Below the pieces are notes generated by a model. The model was given only the letters and a program-made list of their open reading frames with translations. It was not told the origin of the DNA and did not search any database. 64,000 nucleotides of DNA, taken from NCBI RefSeq assembly GCF_009711165.2, contig NZ_WMID02000026.1:1-64000 (forward strand), given 5' to 3'. Source of the DNA: Flavobacterium sp. MC2016-06 (GTDB lineage: Bacteria; Bacteroidota; Bacteroidia; Flavobacteriales; Flavobacteriaceae). The stretch's first letter is position 1. The number at the start of each line of letters is the position of its first letter. A program made the position numbers and the translations under genes. This document shows positions 17,004 through 26,840 of the stretch, one piece after another.

Positions 17004-18968
17004 TTACTTTACAATAACTTTAAAAGTCTTTGTTCCAAAATCTGAATTTACCGTAACCAGATACATTCCAGAAGATGCTTGAATGGCATCATCATAGATA
17101 TAATTTTCAATTTGCGAAAATTGCTTTTGTTTAATCAAAGTTCCGTTTGGTGCATAAACCGTAACTGTTGCATTTGTTTTGTGTGCAAACTGCATCGCAA
17201 TTGTATAGTGACCGTCAACCGTTGGGTTTGGATATAAAATCAAAACACTTGCGTCCGGATTTTCTTTTCCATCGGTTGCAACTGCAATTTTGCTTGACGT
17301 TTTACATTCTTGATCGTTTAATAATCGCAGCTCATAATTACCGGCTTGATCTACCAAAATCTTAGGATTATTATCCATAAAATTACCTTCATAATACCAT
17401 TGATATTCATAATTACCTTCAGGTAAACCAAGACTTGCATCAAGAATTAAAGCATTTCCGTTTGTTAATTGATATTCTGATTTTAAATTAGAGAAAGTTC
17501 CTTGTTTATCGGCTACAAAAACGGTTTCTGAATATAAATTCCCTTTCGCATCTCTTACGATATAATCATAATTTCCAGAAGAAAGTTTAACGCCCGAATT
17601 GCTTTTTGCCGATTGATTCCATTGTTTTACAACAGCATCACTTCCTTGTTTTTTTACCGTTACCGTAAATGGACCTTCGCCGCCTTCAATCGTATAATTT
17701 AATTCGCCCGAAGCACTCACGCCGCAATCTGCCTGCGTAATCCAGACACGGCTAAACATTTGAGGGGCAACTTTTATAGTGAATTTTGCTGTACCTTGTT
17801 TTTGTAAATCCCAGTTAAAATCTTTCAAAACCAGTTTTTCTTTACTCGAAGTACTTCCAAGTTTGATATATTCTGAATTAGCTTCGTCGTAAGTTCCTTT
17901 TCCAGAATGATCTACTAACAACCAATAATACGTGTCTTTAGGTAAAGTTCCTTTAATATATTTGGGATCAAAACTCCAATCCATCGATAAATCAGAAGAA
18001 CCGTTAAAATCCAATTGCCATTGTCTGTCAACGCCTATTGGTTCGCCTTGCTCCTGTTTTTTTATCAAAAGCGTTTTTGCGTTATCACTCCAAAAAGCAA
18101 AATAATTGTTGGGAATTTTGTTGGTTTTACTTTTAAGTTCCATTGTCAGCAAACCTTCATCGACCATATTACTGCTTTTTACCTGCAATAAACCGCTAAC
18201 GTCGTCTCTACCAACTCCAGTAATCGAAGAGGTAAAACCTTTGTGTTTTTCAATATCCCAAATTGTTAGACCAGAACTATTAAGGTAATTTTTGATGTCT
18301 AACTGCGAAAGCGAAACTCCATATTTTATAGCAAGATAACTCGCTACTTTTTGGGTTTCAACTCCTGATAAAACTCGGTTGTAAACCAGAATTTCACTTA
18401 TATTTCCGTTAAATTCATCTGGAGGTAATTTTTCAAATCTAGATTTTAAACCAATCGAAAGTGATGATGGTTTTGCAACACTGTCGGTAATATTCTGCTG
18501 AAAAAAATGAATATTCGCCTTGAGCGGTTTCACCTTTTCTGCATACGACTGATAATTGTATTTTTTTAAATCTGCCAGACGTTTATTTGTGGCTGCAGAA
18601 ATTGTTTTTTTAGTATCGTCTATTGTCCATAAAAGCTGTTCTTTCAAACTGTCTTTTACTTTGTAAACCATAAATAAAGTTTGTCTTCTTTTGCTGTCAA
18701 CGCCCAAAGGCAGAATTAAAGAATCCTGCGCCGTATCAAAAACAATACTCGGGTTAAAATTAAAAGCTGCTCCTTTTTGAGTATTAGTTGGTATTTTACC
18801 TTCTTTTTTAGTGAGACTTTCCCAATAATAAGCATCGCCGTTTACTCTCGATTTAATCCAAAAATCAGGTTCCTGTACATTTCCAGGCAGCACTTTTTGC
18901 TGTGAAAAAATCAAATTTCCAGTCGCTATTGATACTAAAATTACTAATGAAAAAATCTTCTTATTCAT
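17004..18968 (-). CDS. T9SS type A sorting-domain surface protein
   Basis: The 654-residue protein has a signal peptide (MNKKIFSLVILVSIATGNLI). A LamG-like/concanavalin region covers about 60-210 (ISEILVYNRVLSGVETQKV is the usual end strand), followed by the GVGRDD segment often found with it. Ig-like or SprB-type modules come next, and a C-terminal type A sorting domain from about 580 (LYPNPTVDGHYTI to GTKTFKVIVK). It is therefore exported by T9SS to the cell surface or medium. It sits 29 bases behind the barrel gene at 18998-19729 and upstream of the Rhs gene. A role as partner or anchor for the Rhs protein is only inferred from position. Confidence 0.85.
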   Translation of the reverse strand: MNKKIFSLVILVSIATGNLIFSQQKVLPGNVQEPDFWIKSRVNGDAYYWESLTKKEGKIPTNTQKGAAFNFNPSIVFDTAQDSLILPLGVDSKRRQTLFMVYKVKDSLKEQLLWTIDDTKKTISAATNKRLADLKKYNYQSYAEKVKPLKANIHFFQQNITDSVAKPSSLSIGLKSRFEKLPPDEFNGNISEILVYNRVLSGVETQKVASYLAIKYGVSLSQLDIKNYLNSSGLTIWDIEKHKGFTSSITGVGRDDVSGLLQVKSSNMVDEGLLTMELKSKTNKIPNNYFAFWSDNAKTLLIKKQEQGEPIGVDRQWQLDFNGSSDLSMDWSFDPKYIKGTLPKDTYYWLLVDHSGKGTYDEANSEYIKLGSTSSKEKLVLKDFNWDLQKQGTAKFTIKVAPQMFSRVWITQADCGVSASGELNYTIEGGEGPFTVTVKKQGSDAVVKQWNQSAKSNSGVKLSSGNYDYIVRDAKGNLYSETVFVADKQGTFSNLKSEYQLTNGNALILDASLGLPEGNYEYQWYYEGNFMDNNPKILVDQAGNYELRLLNDQECKTSSKIAVATDGKENPDASVLILYPNPTVDGHYTIAMQFAHKTNATVTVYAPNGTLIKQKQFSQIENYIYDDAIQASSGMYLVTVNSDFGTKTFKVIVK

Positions 18969-18997
18969 AATACTCCTGATTTTAAGATCATTATTTA

Positions 18998-19729
18998 TTA
19001 AAAATTACCCAAGTCATCAAAGTCAAATGAATACCCAATAATTAATGAAATACTGTTGATTTTATTTTTGTTTTCACTGTATCGGTGACCGTTTTCTTCG
19101 GTTGCCAAAGCATCAGTAAGTCCTAAAGTATAGCGTGCTCCGATAGAAAAATTAGAACTGAATTCGTAACCTGCAGAAAGCATTCCGTAGAAATAGTTTT
19201 TTCCTGTAAGTGATTCTTTCAATACCTTTTGCACATTAGCGTCAGGTTCAAAATAAACACCTGAATCTGCAAATATTTGTTGAGCATTAGAGGTATATTT
19301 TATATTATCACTGGCTAAATTAAAACCTACATAAGGTCCTGCTCCAATATAAAATCCTTCTACAGGATAATATTTAAACTGTGCACCCACATTTAAATAA
19401 CTGTATCCGAAAGTCATTTTATATTTAAGTCCTTTTACGTCTTCATAATTTAGATCTGTTCCTTGACCCGAATACGAAACTTCGGTCTGGATTGCCACTT
19501 TTGCATACGGATATTTCCAATTGATTACAAATCCGGCTGTACCGCCAAATTTCCCTTCTTCTTCCAAAGTATAACCTTCGTAAATACCTTTTGGGACTAT
19601 TACATCTGGAAGATTAGACATTTTAGAATAAATTCCACCTGCAAAAAGACCATACGTAATCTCTCTATCACCTTGTGCAAAAAGCGTTTTTGTGCTTACT
19701 AAAAGAAGAAGCAAAATAAATTTTTTCAT
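18998..19729 (-). CDS. Outer-membrane beta-barrel protein (PorT-like) 2
   Basis: The start is placed at MKKFILLLLLVSTKTLFAQ (19729), which gives a regular signal peptide; an upstream ATG would only add seven residues overlapping the previous gene. The 243-residue product has alternating aromatic/Gly strands (GYSYLNVGAQFKYYP, GAGPYVGFNLAS, IGARYTLGL) and ends IGYSFDFDDLGNF, typical of small barrels of the PorT/OmpW kind. It is a relative of the next gene (19744-20445), and the 14-base gap suggests one operon. Confidence 0.85.
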   Translation of the reverse strand: MKKFILLLLLVSTKTLFAQGDREITYGLFAGGIYSKMSNLPDVIVPKGIYEGYTLEEEGKFGGTAGFVINWKYPYAKVAIQTEVSYSGQGTDLNYEDVKGLKYKMTFGYSYLNVGAQFKYYPVEGFYIGAGPYVGFNLASDNIKYTSNAQQIFADSGVYFEPDANVQKVLKESLTGKNYFYGMLSAGYEFSSNFSIGARYTLGLTDALATEENGHRYSENKNKINSISLIIGYSFDFDDLGNF

Positions 19730-19743
19730 TTTTTTTATTGAAA

Positions 19744-20445
19744 TTACCATTGATGAAAACTATAGCCTACAGAAAAACAAATGACACTGCTTTTATTTTG
19801 ATTTTCGATAAACTGAAAAGAAGAAGCGTTACTTTTTACCACATCTTTTACGCCCAAATAATAGCGTAAATCAAAGTGAATACTCTGATGCAGTTCATAC
19901 CCTACAGCAAAACACAGCGAAAAATCATCTGTACCATCAAGACCGTCTTTATAAAACTGTCTTGTAGCAACATCGTACATGCCGCCTGCTTCATTTGAGG
20001 TATACGTAACATTATTGGGAGATAAACTGATGCCGTAAAAAGCACCAAAACCTAAATTTAAACCTTCGTAAGGATATACTTTGTACAAAGCTCCAATTTG
20101 TAAATAAGAATAATGCAGTCCTAATTCAAATTGTTTTCCCAGGGCATCTCGATACGTAACTTTTTCGCCGGCTTGTCTAAACAAAAGCTCAGGCTGTATG
20201 GCTACGCGGGTATCGTAAAGTTTAAAATTCAAAAAAAAACCACCTTCTAAACCATAAGCACCTTTACTTTCCATAACACTATTATCAAAAGTATTATCTC
20301 GGCCTTTTATACTTTCCGGCAGGTTGCTGATTTTAGATTGCAGCGCGCCAAACTTGAGACCGTATGTTATATTTGATTCATTTTGACTATAAAGAACAGT
20401 GTTAAAAAAACAACAAAAAATTGATAAGTATAGTATTACTTTCAT
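19744..20445 (-). CDS. Outer-membrane beta-barrel protein (PorT-like) 1
   Basis: The 233-residue product carries a signal peptide (MKVILYLSIFCCFFNTVLYS) and a barrel with the same order of features as its neighbour: ITYGLKFGALQSKISNLPES near the N-terminus, LHYSYLQIGALYKVYPYEG in the middle and VGYSFHQW at the end. It heads a same-strand run of barrel, barrel, T9SS-sorted protein and Rhs toxin. The two barrels are probably an old tandem duplication. Function is unknown; barrels of this type often accompany T9SS-exported proteins. Confidence 0.85.
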   Translation of the reverse strand: MKVILYLSIFCCFFNTVLYSQNESNITYGLKFGALQSKISNLPESIKGRDNTFDNSVMESKGAYGLEGGFFLNFKLYDTRVAIQPELLFRQAGEKVTYRDALGKQFELGLHYSYLQIGALYKVYPYEGLNLGFGAFYGISLSPNNVTYTSNEAGGMYDVATRQFYKDGLDGTDDFSLCFAVGYELHQSIHFDLRYYLGVKDVVKSNASSFQFIENQNKSSVICFSVGYSFHQW

Positions 20446-20643
20446 TCGGAAAATTTTTGCGAATATATGTATTAATTATTTATATATAAGATCAAACAAT
20501 CGTTAAAATAGGGACAAAATCCGTCAAAAAGCTCTTTTTATTGTTAAACAGCAAAAACACCACTAAAATTACAAATTTGATTTTTTTATTCTTTTAACAC
20601 TATAATACTGTAAATCATTATCTTAAAAAATATACTATATGTA

Positions 20644-20651
20644 TAATTTTG
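20644..20651 (+). promoter_or_regulatory. Candidate -7 promoter element for the MscS-type channel
   Basis: TAATTTTG fits the Bacteroidota -7 consensus TAnnTTTG and lies about 100 bases before the ATG at 20753. I see no good TTTG at the -33 position. The 307-base divergent intergenic region must also hold a promoter for the barrel genes, which I could not place. Confidence 0.3.
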
Positions 20652-20752
20652 AAATTAAAAAAACGTAGAATTCATTTTAAATTTAACGTTAGAGCAACTG
20701 TATTCTTTAAAAAAAAATTAAATTTGACAACCCTAAATCCAAGACTTTCATT

Positions 20753-23101
20753 ATGATCCAAAAAAGAAATTTAATTTATTTATTAGCCTTACTAGCGGTA
20801 TTCTTTACTGCACCACTTTCTTACTCTCAGACCTCTAAACCTAAAAAAGAAAGCCGTTCAAAACTATTTGAAGAAACTACGACTGACAGCGATTATCTGA
20901 CTGCTATAGAAAAAGCTTCTGCTGCAATGGAATCTGCTTTTAACGATGCCGATTTTAAAGGCGACACGCATCAATTATTTGGTGACATTAAAAGAACGCA
21001 AAGCAAGCTTGATCTTATTTTAACGAGCTTAAAAGGAGCTAATCCAAATGTGCGCAACCAGCAGATGTATAAAATTGTTCTGAAAGAAATCGAGCAGCAG
21101 CTTGATGAACAAAATACCGCTATAAATCTCCGAAACAGTAATCTTGAAAAAATTAAAACCCGTCTTATTGATTTACGTAAGGATAAAAACTTAGTTACGC
21201 TTATAAAAGATACTATTCGCAGACAGCAGTTTAAAAAAGAATTTGCCAATCTTAGAAAAAGATATTTAAGCACGGATAGCTTAATGACCAAAAATCAAGG
21301 GATTTTAAACAATAAAAAAAGAATTACGGTAGAAAGAAGAATTGCCGTTTCTAATGCTTTAGTAACCGTTGATAATAATCTTGAAAAATCAGGAATTAGT
21401 ATGCTTAAGAAAGAATATCCTTCTTTGTGGAGCATCAATGATTCTGTTGGTAAAAAAGCTGTCAGCCAAAACATTAAAGCAAAAATAATAATAGAAGAAA
21501 ATGTTGCGGCATACTATATAACTTATAAGGCCGGAGGTTTAATTACTTTACTCTTTTTTATGGGATTACTGGCTTGGTATATCTCCAGAAATCTGAAATA
21601 TTTAAAAAATAATGGTTTTATTGAAAACCTTTCTCTTCTTGATTTTAAATATCTAAATCGTGGAATTATTGTGCCAATTGTGGTTATTGGTCTTAATGTT
21701 GCGGTTGTAAGCAATTTGTACGCTCCTGCTCTCTTCTTAGAGCTTTTACAGCTTCTTTTGTTGGGAGCCTTGACCATATTATTCAAAAATAAGTGGTCTG
21801 GAAATGCTATGCGAAACTGGCTTCTGCTTTTAGGATTGTTCTTTACGCTTTGTTTTCTAGACTTGTTTATCAGCGTTGGATTAGTGCAGCGTTGTGCTTT
21901 TATTCTCATCAATATTTTAGGAATCCGTTACGGTTTTGTACAGATTAAAAGCATCAAAAATGAGCTTTACATCAAAGGATTCTTTAAATGGGCCAGTATT
22001 ATTTTTATAGGCCTAAATGTTTTGTCTATACTTCATAATCTTTTTGGAAGAGTTTCGCTGTCTAACATGGTTACGATTACCGCTTTTGTATCTCTTACTC
22101 AGATTATTGCGTTGAGTGTACTTTTAAAAATTATTTTAGAAATTATCCTTTTACAAATCTACACAACCCGCCTTAAGCGTGGTTTGGAGAAGATTTTTGA
22201 CTATGAAAGCCTTTCTGATACCTTAAAAAAACCTTTCATTATCGTAATTACTTATATGTGGGTTGTTGTAATTACGTCTAATTTGAATGTTTGGGAATCG
22301 CTGCGAACTTCTTTAGCTGGATTACTGAGCCGTCCGATTACTGTTGGAAGCATTACTTTTACTTTAGGAAATGTTGTTTTGTTCTTTATTATTATCTGGA
22401 CAGCACATTTACTTCAAAATTATGTGGCTTACTTTTTTGGTGAAGTTGAGGATGAAAACGAAGAAAATATCAATAAAAGACAGCATTCTAAATTACTCAT
22501 TACAAGACTTGTTGTTTTAATAAGCGGTTATCTTTTGGCTGTTGCAGCTTCTGGAATGCCGTTAGACAAACTAAGTATTCTTTTGGGTGCTTTGGGTGTT
22601 GGTGTTGGACTTGGTCTTCAAAATGTCGTGAACAATTTTGTTTCGGGGATTATTTTAATTTTTGATAAACCAATTCAGATTGGTGATGTTATCGAAATTA
22701 GTAATGAATCTGGCCGCGTAAAATCTATGGGGCTTAGAACGACTAAAATTAATGCGCCAAATGGTTCTGAAATTATTATTCCGAATGGTAATTTATTGTC
22801 TCAAAATATCACCAACTGGACGTATACGGATAATTTTAAATTGGTAGAAATTGCAATAGAAATTACTGGTGATGTAACTCCAGACGATATTAATACAACG
22901 GTTTTTGAAGCGCTAGAAAGTCTTACTTCTGTAAACAATGATAGAACACCGCAAATTTACTATACCGCAATTTCTGATGGAAAATTTAAACTACAGGTTA
23001 AATTTTGGTGCAGTATTTACCGTACTGAAGAAACAATAAGCAGTGCGCGACAAGTACTTTTCAGTAATTTTAAAGCAAAAGGTTTAACTTTTTCGACTTA
23101 A
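20753..23101 (+). CDS. MscS-family mechanosensitive ion channel with large N-terminal extension
   Basis: The 782-residue protein has a signal peptide (MIQKRNLIYLLALLAVFFTA), a periplasmic, partly coiled region to about 255, and roughly ten membrane segments. Near the C-terminus is the MscS pore and beta domain: GALGVGVGLGLQNVVNNFVS is the pore helix TM3, and FDKPIQIGDVIE with PNGSEIIIPNGNL the beta domain. The size and the extra domain resemble MscK/YbdG-type channels. It should open under membrane tension to release osmolytes. It is the only plus-strand gene for 20 kb on either side, is transcribed away from the barrel genes, and ends at a bidirectional terminator. Confidence 0.93.
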   Translation: MIQKRNLIYLLALLAVFFTAPLSYSQTSKPKKESRSKLFEETTTDSDYLTAIEKASAAMESAFNDADFKGDTHQLFGDIKRTQSKLDLILTSLKGANPNVRNQQMYKIVLKEIEQQLDEQNTAINLRNSNLEKIKTRLIDLRKDKNLVTLIKDTIRRQQFKKEFANLRKRYLSTDSLMTKNQGILNNKKRITVERRIAVSNALVTVDNNLEKSGISMLKKEYPSLWSINDSVGKKAVSQNIKAKIIIEENVAAYYITYKAGGLITLLFFMGLLAWYISRNLKYLKNNGFIENLSLLDFKYLNRGIIVPIVVIGLNVAVVSNLYAPALFLELLQLLLLGALTILFKNKWSGNAMRNWLLLLGLFFTLCFLDLFISVGLVQRCAFILINILGIRYGFVQIKSIKNELYIKGFFKWASIIFIGLNVLSILHNLFGRVSLSNMVTITAFVSLTQIIALSVLLKIILEIILLQIYTTRLKRGLEKIFDYESLSDTLKKPFIIVITYMWVVVITSNLNVWESLRTSLAGLLSRPITVGSITFTLGNVVLFFIIIWTAHLLQNYVAYFFGEVEDENEENINKRQHSKLLITRLVVLISGYLLAVAASGMPLDKLSILLGALGVGVGLGLQNVVNNFVSGIILIFDKPIQIGDVIEISNESGRVKSMGLRTTKINAPNGSEIIIPNGNLLSQNITNWTYTDNFKLVEIAIEITGDVTPDDINTTVFEALESLTSVNNDRTPQIYYTAISDGKFKLQVKFWCSIYRTEETISSARQVLFSNFKAKGLTFST

Positions 23102-23109
23102 TAATTACT

Positions 23110-23196
23110 GTCATTGCGAGGAACAAAGCAATCGCACTAACAATAAACCGCAAAGTTTGATTTAGCAAGTGTGATTGCTTCGTTCCTCGCAATGAC
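23110..23196. repeat. Paired-arm repeat family B (GTCATTGCGAGGAAC), copy 1
   Basis: Arms GTCATTGCGAGGAAC and GTTCCTCGCAATGAC enclose about 57 bases, giving a long hairpin with internal AGCAATC/GATTGCT pairing. Related copies lie at 54567 and 63813, and diverged ones at 44478 and 59323. It is always intergenic and resembles the REP/BIME class. Confidence 0.85.
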
Positions 23197-23227
23197 AATA
23201 CTGTGAGAAATATAAAAATAAAACATC

Positions 23228-23265
23228 AAAAAGCCTTTAAATATCACTATTTAAAGGCTTTTTTT
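23228..23265. terminator. Bidirectional terminator between convergent genes
   Basis: AAAAAGCCTTTAAATA pairs with TATTTAAAGGCTTTTT around a TCAC loop. A-rich and T-rich flanks make it work on both strands, for the channel gene from the left and possibly read-through from the right. The aminotransferase gene ends at 23286, just beyond. Confidence 0.85.
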
Positions 23266-23285
23266 CTACAAATTAATTAACCAAT

Positions 23286-24785
23286 TTATTCTAAGCAAAA
23301 CCATTCTTTTACTTCTTCGGCAATGGTTTCTTGTACTATTAGATTCTCAAACTCATTTGTCGCCGAATTGTACTGGTATACTTGCTGCCATTCATCACTA
23401 TTTAAAACCACATTTTGTATGGCTTTACAAACAAACAAAAGTTCTTCGTTTGTCATTGTTGGATGAAGTGAAAAACGCACCCAGCCTGGTTTATTGCTTA
23501 GATTTTTCTGTAAAATTCCGTTTGTAATTGCTTTAGATTCTTCTTCATCAATATCAAACAAGGTATGTGCATACGTACTTGCGCACGACCAGCCTCCGCG
23601 AACTTGAATTCCGAAGCGATCATTTAAAAGCCTTACAACTAAATTGTAATGAATGTTTTCTATCGTAAAAGAAACACAGCCAATTCGCTCAGTATTAAGA
23701 TCTCCTAAAATAGATAATCCTTTTATTTTTTTGAGTTCAGAAAAACAAAGTGTCAATAATTCTGTTTCTCTGTTTTTCATGTTTTCGATTCCCATTTGTG
23801 TTTTTAGTTCCAAACACAAAGCCGTTCGCATCACTTGCAGAAAACCCGGAGTTCCGCCATCTTCTTTGACTTCTATGGGATCGCTGTAATGAAAACCTCC
23901 CCACGGGTCTGTACATTTCACGTTTCCGCCTCCGGGATTATCTGGAAAATCGGCTTTATATAATTTTTCATTAAAAACTAAAACACCGCAAGTTCCTGGT
24001 CCGCCAAGAAATTTATGCGGCGAAAAGAAAATCGCGTCCAATCCTTTTTCTGGATCTTCGGGATGCATATCCATCGAAACATAAGGTGCCGACGCTGCAA
24101 AATCTACAAAACAATAACCGCCGTGTTGGTGCATTATTTTTGCCAATTCGTAATACGGCGTAATAATTCCTGTAACATTAGAACAAGCCGTAAACGAACC
24201 TATTTTTAAAGTTCTACTTGCATATTTTTCAAGCTCTTTCGCAAGTATTTCTGGATCGACTAAATTGTTTTCATCCGAAGGTAAAATCACAACATCTGCA
24301 ATGGTTTCGTACCACGGAACTTGATTGGAATGATGTTCCATGTGAGTGATAAAAACAACAGGGCGTTCGTCTTCATAATACAACTTTATGTTGTAAATAT
24401 TATCCATTTGTCGCAAACCCATAATGCGTTGCAGCTTCGACAAAGCGCTTGTCATTCCTGTTCCTGTTGTAACCAAAACATCAGATTCATTGGCGTTTAC
24501 ATGATTTTTGATTAAATTTCGAGCATATTGATACGCGTAAGTTGAAGCTTTTCCTGTTTCACTCGAAAAAGAATGTGTATTGGCGATCATTGGTCCAATT
24601 TTATTGCGCATTATGTCTTCAATTGGCGCGTATAAACGGCCGCTTGCAATCCAATCTGCGTACAAAACTTTTTGTATTCCGTAAGCCGATTTGAATGTAT
24701 GATTTACGCCGATTGTGTTTTCTCTAAATTTAGAAAAATGCTTTTCTAAACCTGTCAAAATTGTATTTTCTGCAAGAATTTCCAT
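23286..24785 (-). CDS. Class V aminotransferase-fold PLP enzyme, cysteine-desulfurase-like
   Basis: The 499-residue protein has the NifS/SufS-type fold. TGTGMTSALSKLQ is the phosphate-binding region, FVDFAASAPY carries the cofactor Asp, and SPHKFLGGPGTCG contains the Schiff-base Lys. Near the C-terminus RGGWSCAS places a Cys where cysteine desulfurases and selenocysteine lyases carry the catalytic Cys loop. It is about 90 residues longer than SufS, and the extra length is spread through the C-terminal part. Cytoplasmic, no partner scaffold gene nearby. Substrate is uncertain: cysteine desulfuration is likely, and epimerase or kynureninase-like relatives are not excluded. It precedes no obvious operon partner but lies next to dsbD. 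Confidence 0.8.
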   Translation of the reverse strand: MEILAENTILTGLEKHFSKFRENTIGVNHTFKSAYGIQKVLYADWIASGRLYAPIEDIMRNKIGPMIANTHSFSSETGKASTYAYQYARNLIKNHVNANESDVLVTTGTGMTSALSKLQRIMGLRQMDNIYNIKLYYEDERPVVFITHMEHHSNQVPWYETIADVVILPSDENNLVDPEILAKELEKYASRTLKIGSFTACSNVTGIITPYYELAKIMHQHGGYCFVDFAASAPYVSMDMHPEDPEKGLDAIFFSPHKFLGGPGTCGVLVFNEKLYKADFPDNPGGGNVKCTDPWGGFHYSDPIEVKEDGGTPGFLQVMRTALCLELKTQMGIENMKNRETELLTLCFSELKKIKGLSILGDLNTERIGCVSFTIENIHYNLVVRLLNDRFGIQVRGGWSCASTYAHTLFDIDEEESKAITNGILQKNLSNKPGWVRFSLHPTMTNEELLFVCKAIQNVVLNSDEWQQVYQYNSATNEFENLIVQETIAEEVKEWFCLE

Positions 24786-24807
24786 TTTTTATCTTTTTTA
24801 AAAAAGC

Positions 24808-26820
24808 TTATTTTTTAAAGTTTTTAATTCCAGAATTCAGCCAATTGTAATAGTTTTCAATATCTGGATTATAAGCCGATGGTTCTGCAAGATTGGCGCT
24901 GTTGTGATCTACAAGTACATAAAACGGCTGTGCATTTGCTTTGTAGGTTTTAATCTGTAAATCGCTCCATTTGTTCCCAATAGTTTTAATCTTCTTGCCT
25001 GTCGTTTCAGAAACATACTGCTCGTTTTCTGCCAATTCTTTTTTGTCATCTACATACAGCGAAATCAAAACCAGATCGTTTTTAAGAACGCCTAAAACTT
25101 TTGGATCTGACCAAACTAATTCTTCCATTTTTCTACAGTTTACGCACGCATATCCTGTAAAATCTAACAGAACTGGTTTTCCTGCTTTTTTAGCAAATGC
25201 CATTCCTTTGTCGTAATCATGAAAAGTGATGATGTTTTGTGCGCCATATTCTGCACCTTCTGGAAGAGCTTCTTTGCCTGCAGTTTCTGTATTTCCAGAA
25301 CCGCCAATTCCGTTTGGAGATTCACTGTAATGCATTGGCGGCGGAAAACCGCTGATAAGTTTAAGAGGTGCACCCCAAAGTCCAGGAATTAAATAAATAG
25401 TAAAACTTAAAACCAGGATTCCGAAAGTCAATCTTCCCACAGAAATATAGTTTAATGGAGAATCATGCGGCAGTGTAATTTTTCCGAATAAATAAAGCGC
25501 TAAAACGCCAAAAACAGCAATCCAGATCGTAATGAAAACTTCTCTTTCTAACCAATGTAATTGCAAAACCAAATCGGCATTAGACAAAAATTTAAAAGCC
25601 AAAGCCAGTTCTAAAAAGCCTAAAACTACTTTTACGGTATTCAGCCAGCCACCCGATTTTGGCAAAGCATTCAGCCAGCCCGGAAATGCGGCAAATAATG
25701 AAAATGGTAACGCTATTGCGAATGAAAAACCCAACATTCCGACAATTGGAGCGATTCCGCCTTTTGAAGCTGCTTCGACCAATAGAGTTCCTACAATTGG
25801 TCCTGTACAAGAAAAAGAAACAATTGCTAACGCCAAAGCCATGAAGAAAATACCAATTAATCCGCCTCTATCCGCTTGCGAATCTACTTTGTTTGCTAAG
25901 GCATTTGGTAACATTATTTCGAATGCACCTAAAAATGAACAGGCAAAAACAACCAATAAAATAAAGAAAATCAAATTGAACCAAACATTGGTTGAAAGTG
26001 CATTTAGAGAATCTGCTCCAAAAACTGCTGTTACAATCGAGCCTAATAAAAAATAAATGATAATGATTGATAAGCCGTAAATAAAAGCATTGCGAATTCC
26101 TGCTACTTTGGTTTTACTTTGTTTGGTAAAAAAACTCACTGTCATTGGAATCATTGGGAAAACACAAGGCGTTAACAATGCTGCAAAACCAGATAAAAAA
26201 GCAATTATAAAAATGCTGATTAATCCTCTAGATTCTGTTTTTTTAGCTGGATTTGAAACTGTCGTTTTTACTTCTTTTTGAACTATTTCTTCTTTTGCTG
26301 CAGTTTCATTTTCTGCAATTGCATCTGTTGTATCTGCATTTACTTTTTCTGCTGCAGCCGTTTTCGGTGCATTCGGAATTTTAAATTTTAATTCTTCAGA
26401 TGACGGCGGTAAACAATTGCTGTCATCACAAACCATAAATTCAACTTCTGCTTCAATATTGGCAATATTATCTGAAGTAAATTTTATCTTTTGTGTAAAA
26501 AGTGCTTTGTCTTCAAAATATTTAATTTCCATATTGAAAATTTTATCTTGAACTTCATGTCCTTTTTCTTCTGTTGTTTTTCCGATAAGTTCGAAACTTT
26601 TATTCGGATTTTTAAACGTAAAAGCAGTTCTCGACGGACCTCCTTCTTCAATAAATTGTCCGTACAAGTGCCAGCCCGATTGTATTTCGGCCTGTGCTTT
26701 TAGAAGATATTCTTTCTCTGAAATTTTCTCTACAGAGGTTTTCCATTTTACTGGATTATACATTTGTCCAGACATAAAGGTGCTGCACAAAAGCAAAAAA
26801 GCAATGGTGATATTTTTCAT
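24808..26820 (-). CDS. dsbD: Thiol:disulfide interchange protein DsbD
   Basis: The start is MKNITIAFLLLCSTFMSGQ at 26820; a longer frame would run through a terminator hairpin. The 670-residue product has all three DsbD parts. These are an N-terminal alpha domain with the Cys pair in CDDSNC, an eight-helix membrane domain with the transport cysteines in TPCVFPMIP and SFSCTGPIVG, and a C-terminal thioredoxin domain with the CVNC active site (GYACVNCRKMEELVW). It moves electrons from cytoplasmic thioredoxin to periplasmic partners. The two TlpA-like proteins encoded a few kilobases upstream, with WCGPC sites, are natural acceptors. It lies 23 bases from the aminotransferase. Confidence 0.95.
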   Translation of the reverse strand: MKNITIAFLLLCSTFMSGQMYNPVKWKTSVEKISEKEYLLKAQAEIQSGWHLYGQFIEEGGPSRTAFTFKNPNKSFELIGKTTEEKGHEVQDKIFNMEIKYFEDKALFTQKIKFTSDNIANIEAEVEFMVCDDSNCLPPSSEELKFKIPNAPKTAAAEKVNADTTDAIAENETAAKEEIVQKEVKTTVSNPAKKTESRGLISIFIIAFLSGFAALLTPCVFPMIPMTVSFFTKQSKTKVAGIRNAFIYGLSIIIIYFLLGSIVTAVFGADSLNALSTNVWFNLIFFILLVVFACSFLGAFEIMLPNALANKVDSQADRGGLIGIFFMALALAIVSFSCTGPIVGTLLVEAASKGGIAPIVGMLGFSFAIALPFSLFAAFPGWLNALPKSGGWLNTVKVVLGFLELALAFKFLSNADLVLQLHWLEREVFITIWIAVFGVLALYLFGKITLPHDSPLNYISVGRLTFGILVLSFTIYLIPGLWGAPLKLISGFPPPMHYSESPNGIGGSGNTETAGKEALPEGAEYGAQNIITFHDYDKGMAFAKKAGKPVLLDFTGYACVNCRKMEELVWSDPKVLGVLKNDLVLISLYVDDKKELAENEQYVSETTGKKIKTIGNKWSDLQIKTYKANAQPFYVLVDHNSANLAEPSAYNPDIENYYNWLNSGIKNFKK

Positions 26821-26840
26821 TTTTTTTTGATGTTTTAAGA

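Noticed and set aside
25532..26056. Plus-strand frame of 174 codons opposite dsbD
   Set aside because: Antisense to the DsbD membrane domain, where low-complexity hydrophobic codons leave the opposite strand open.
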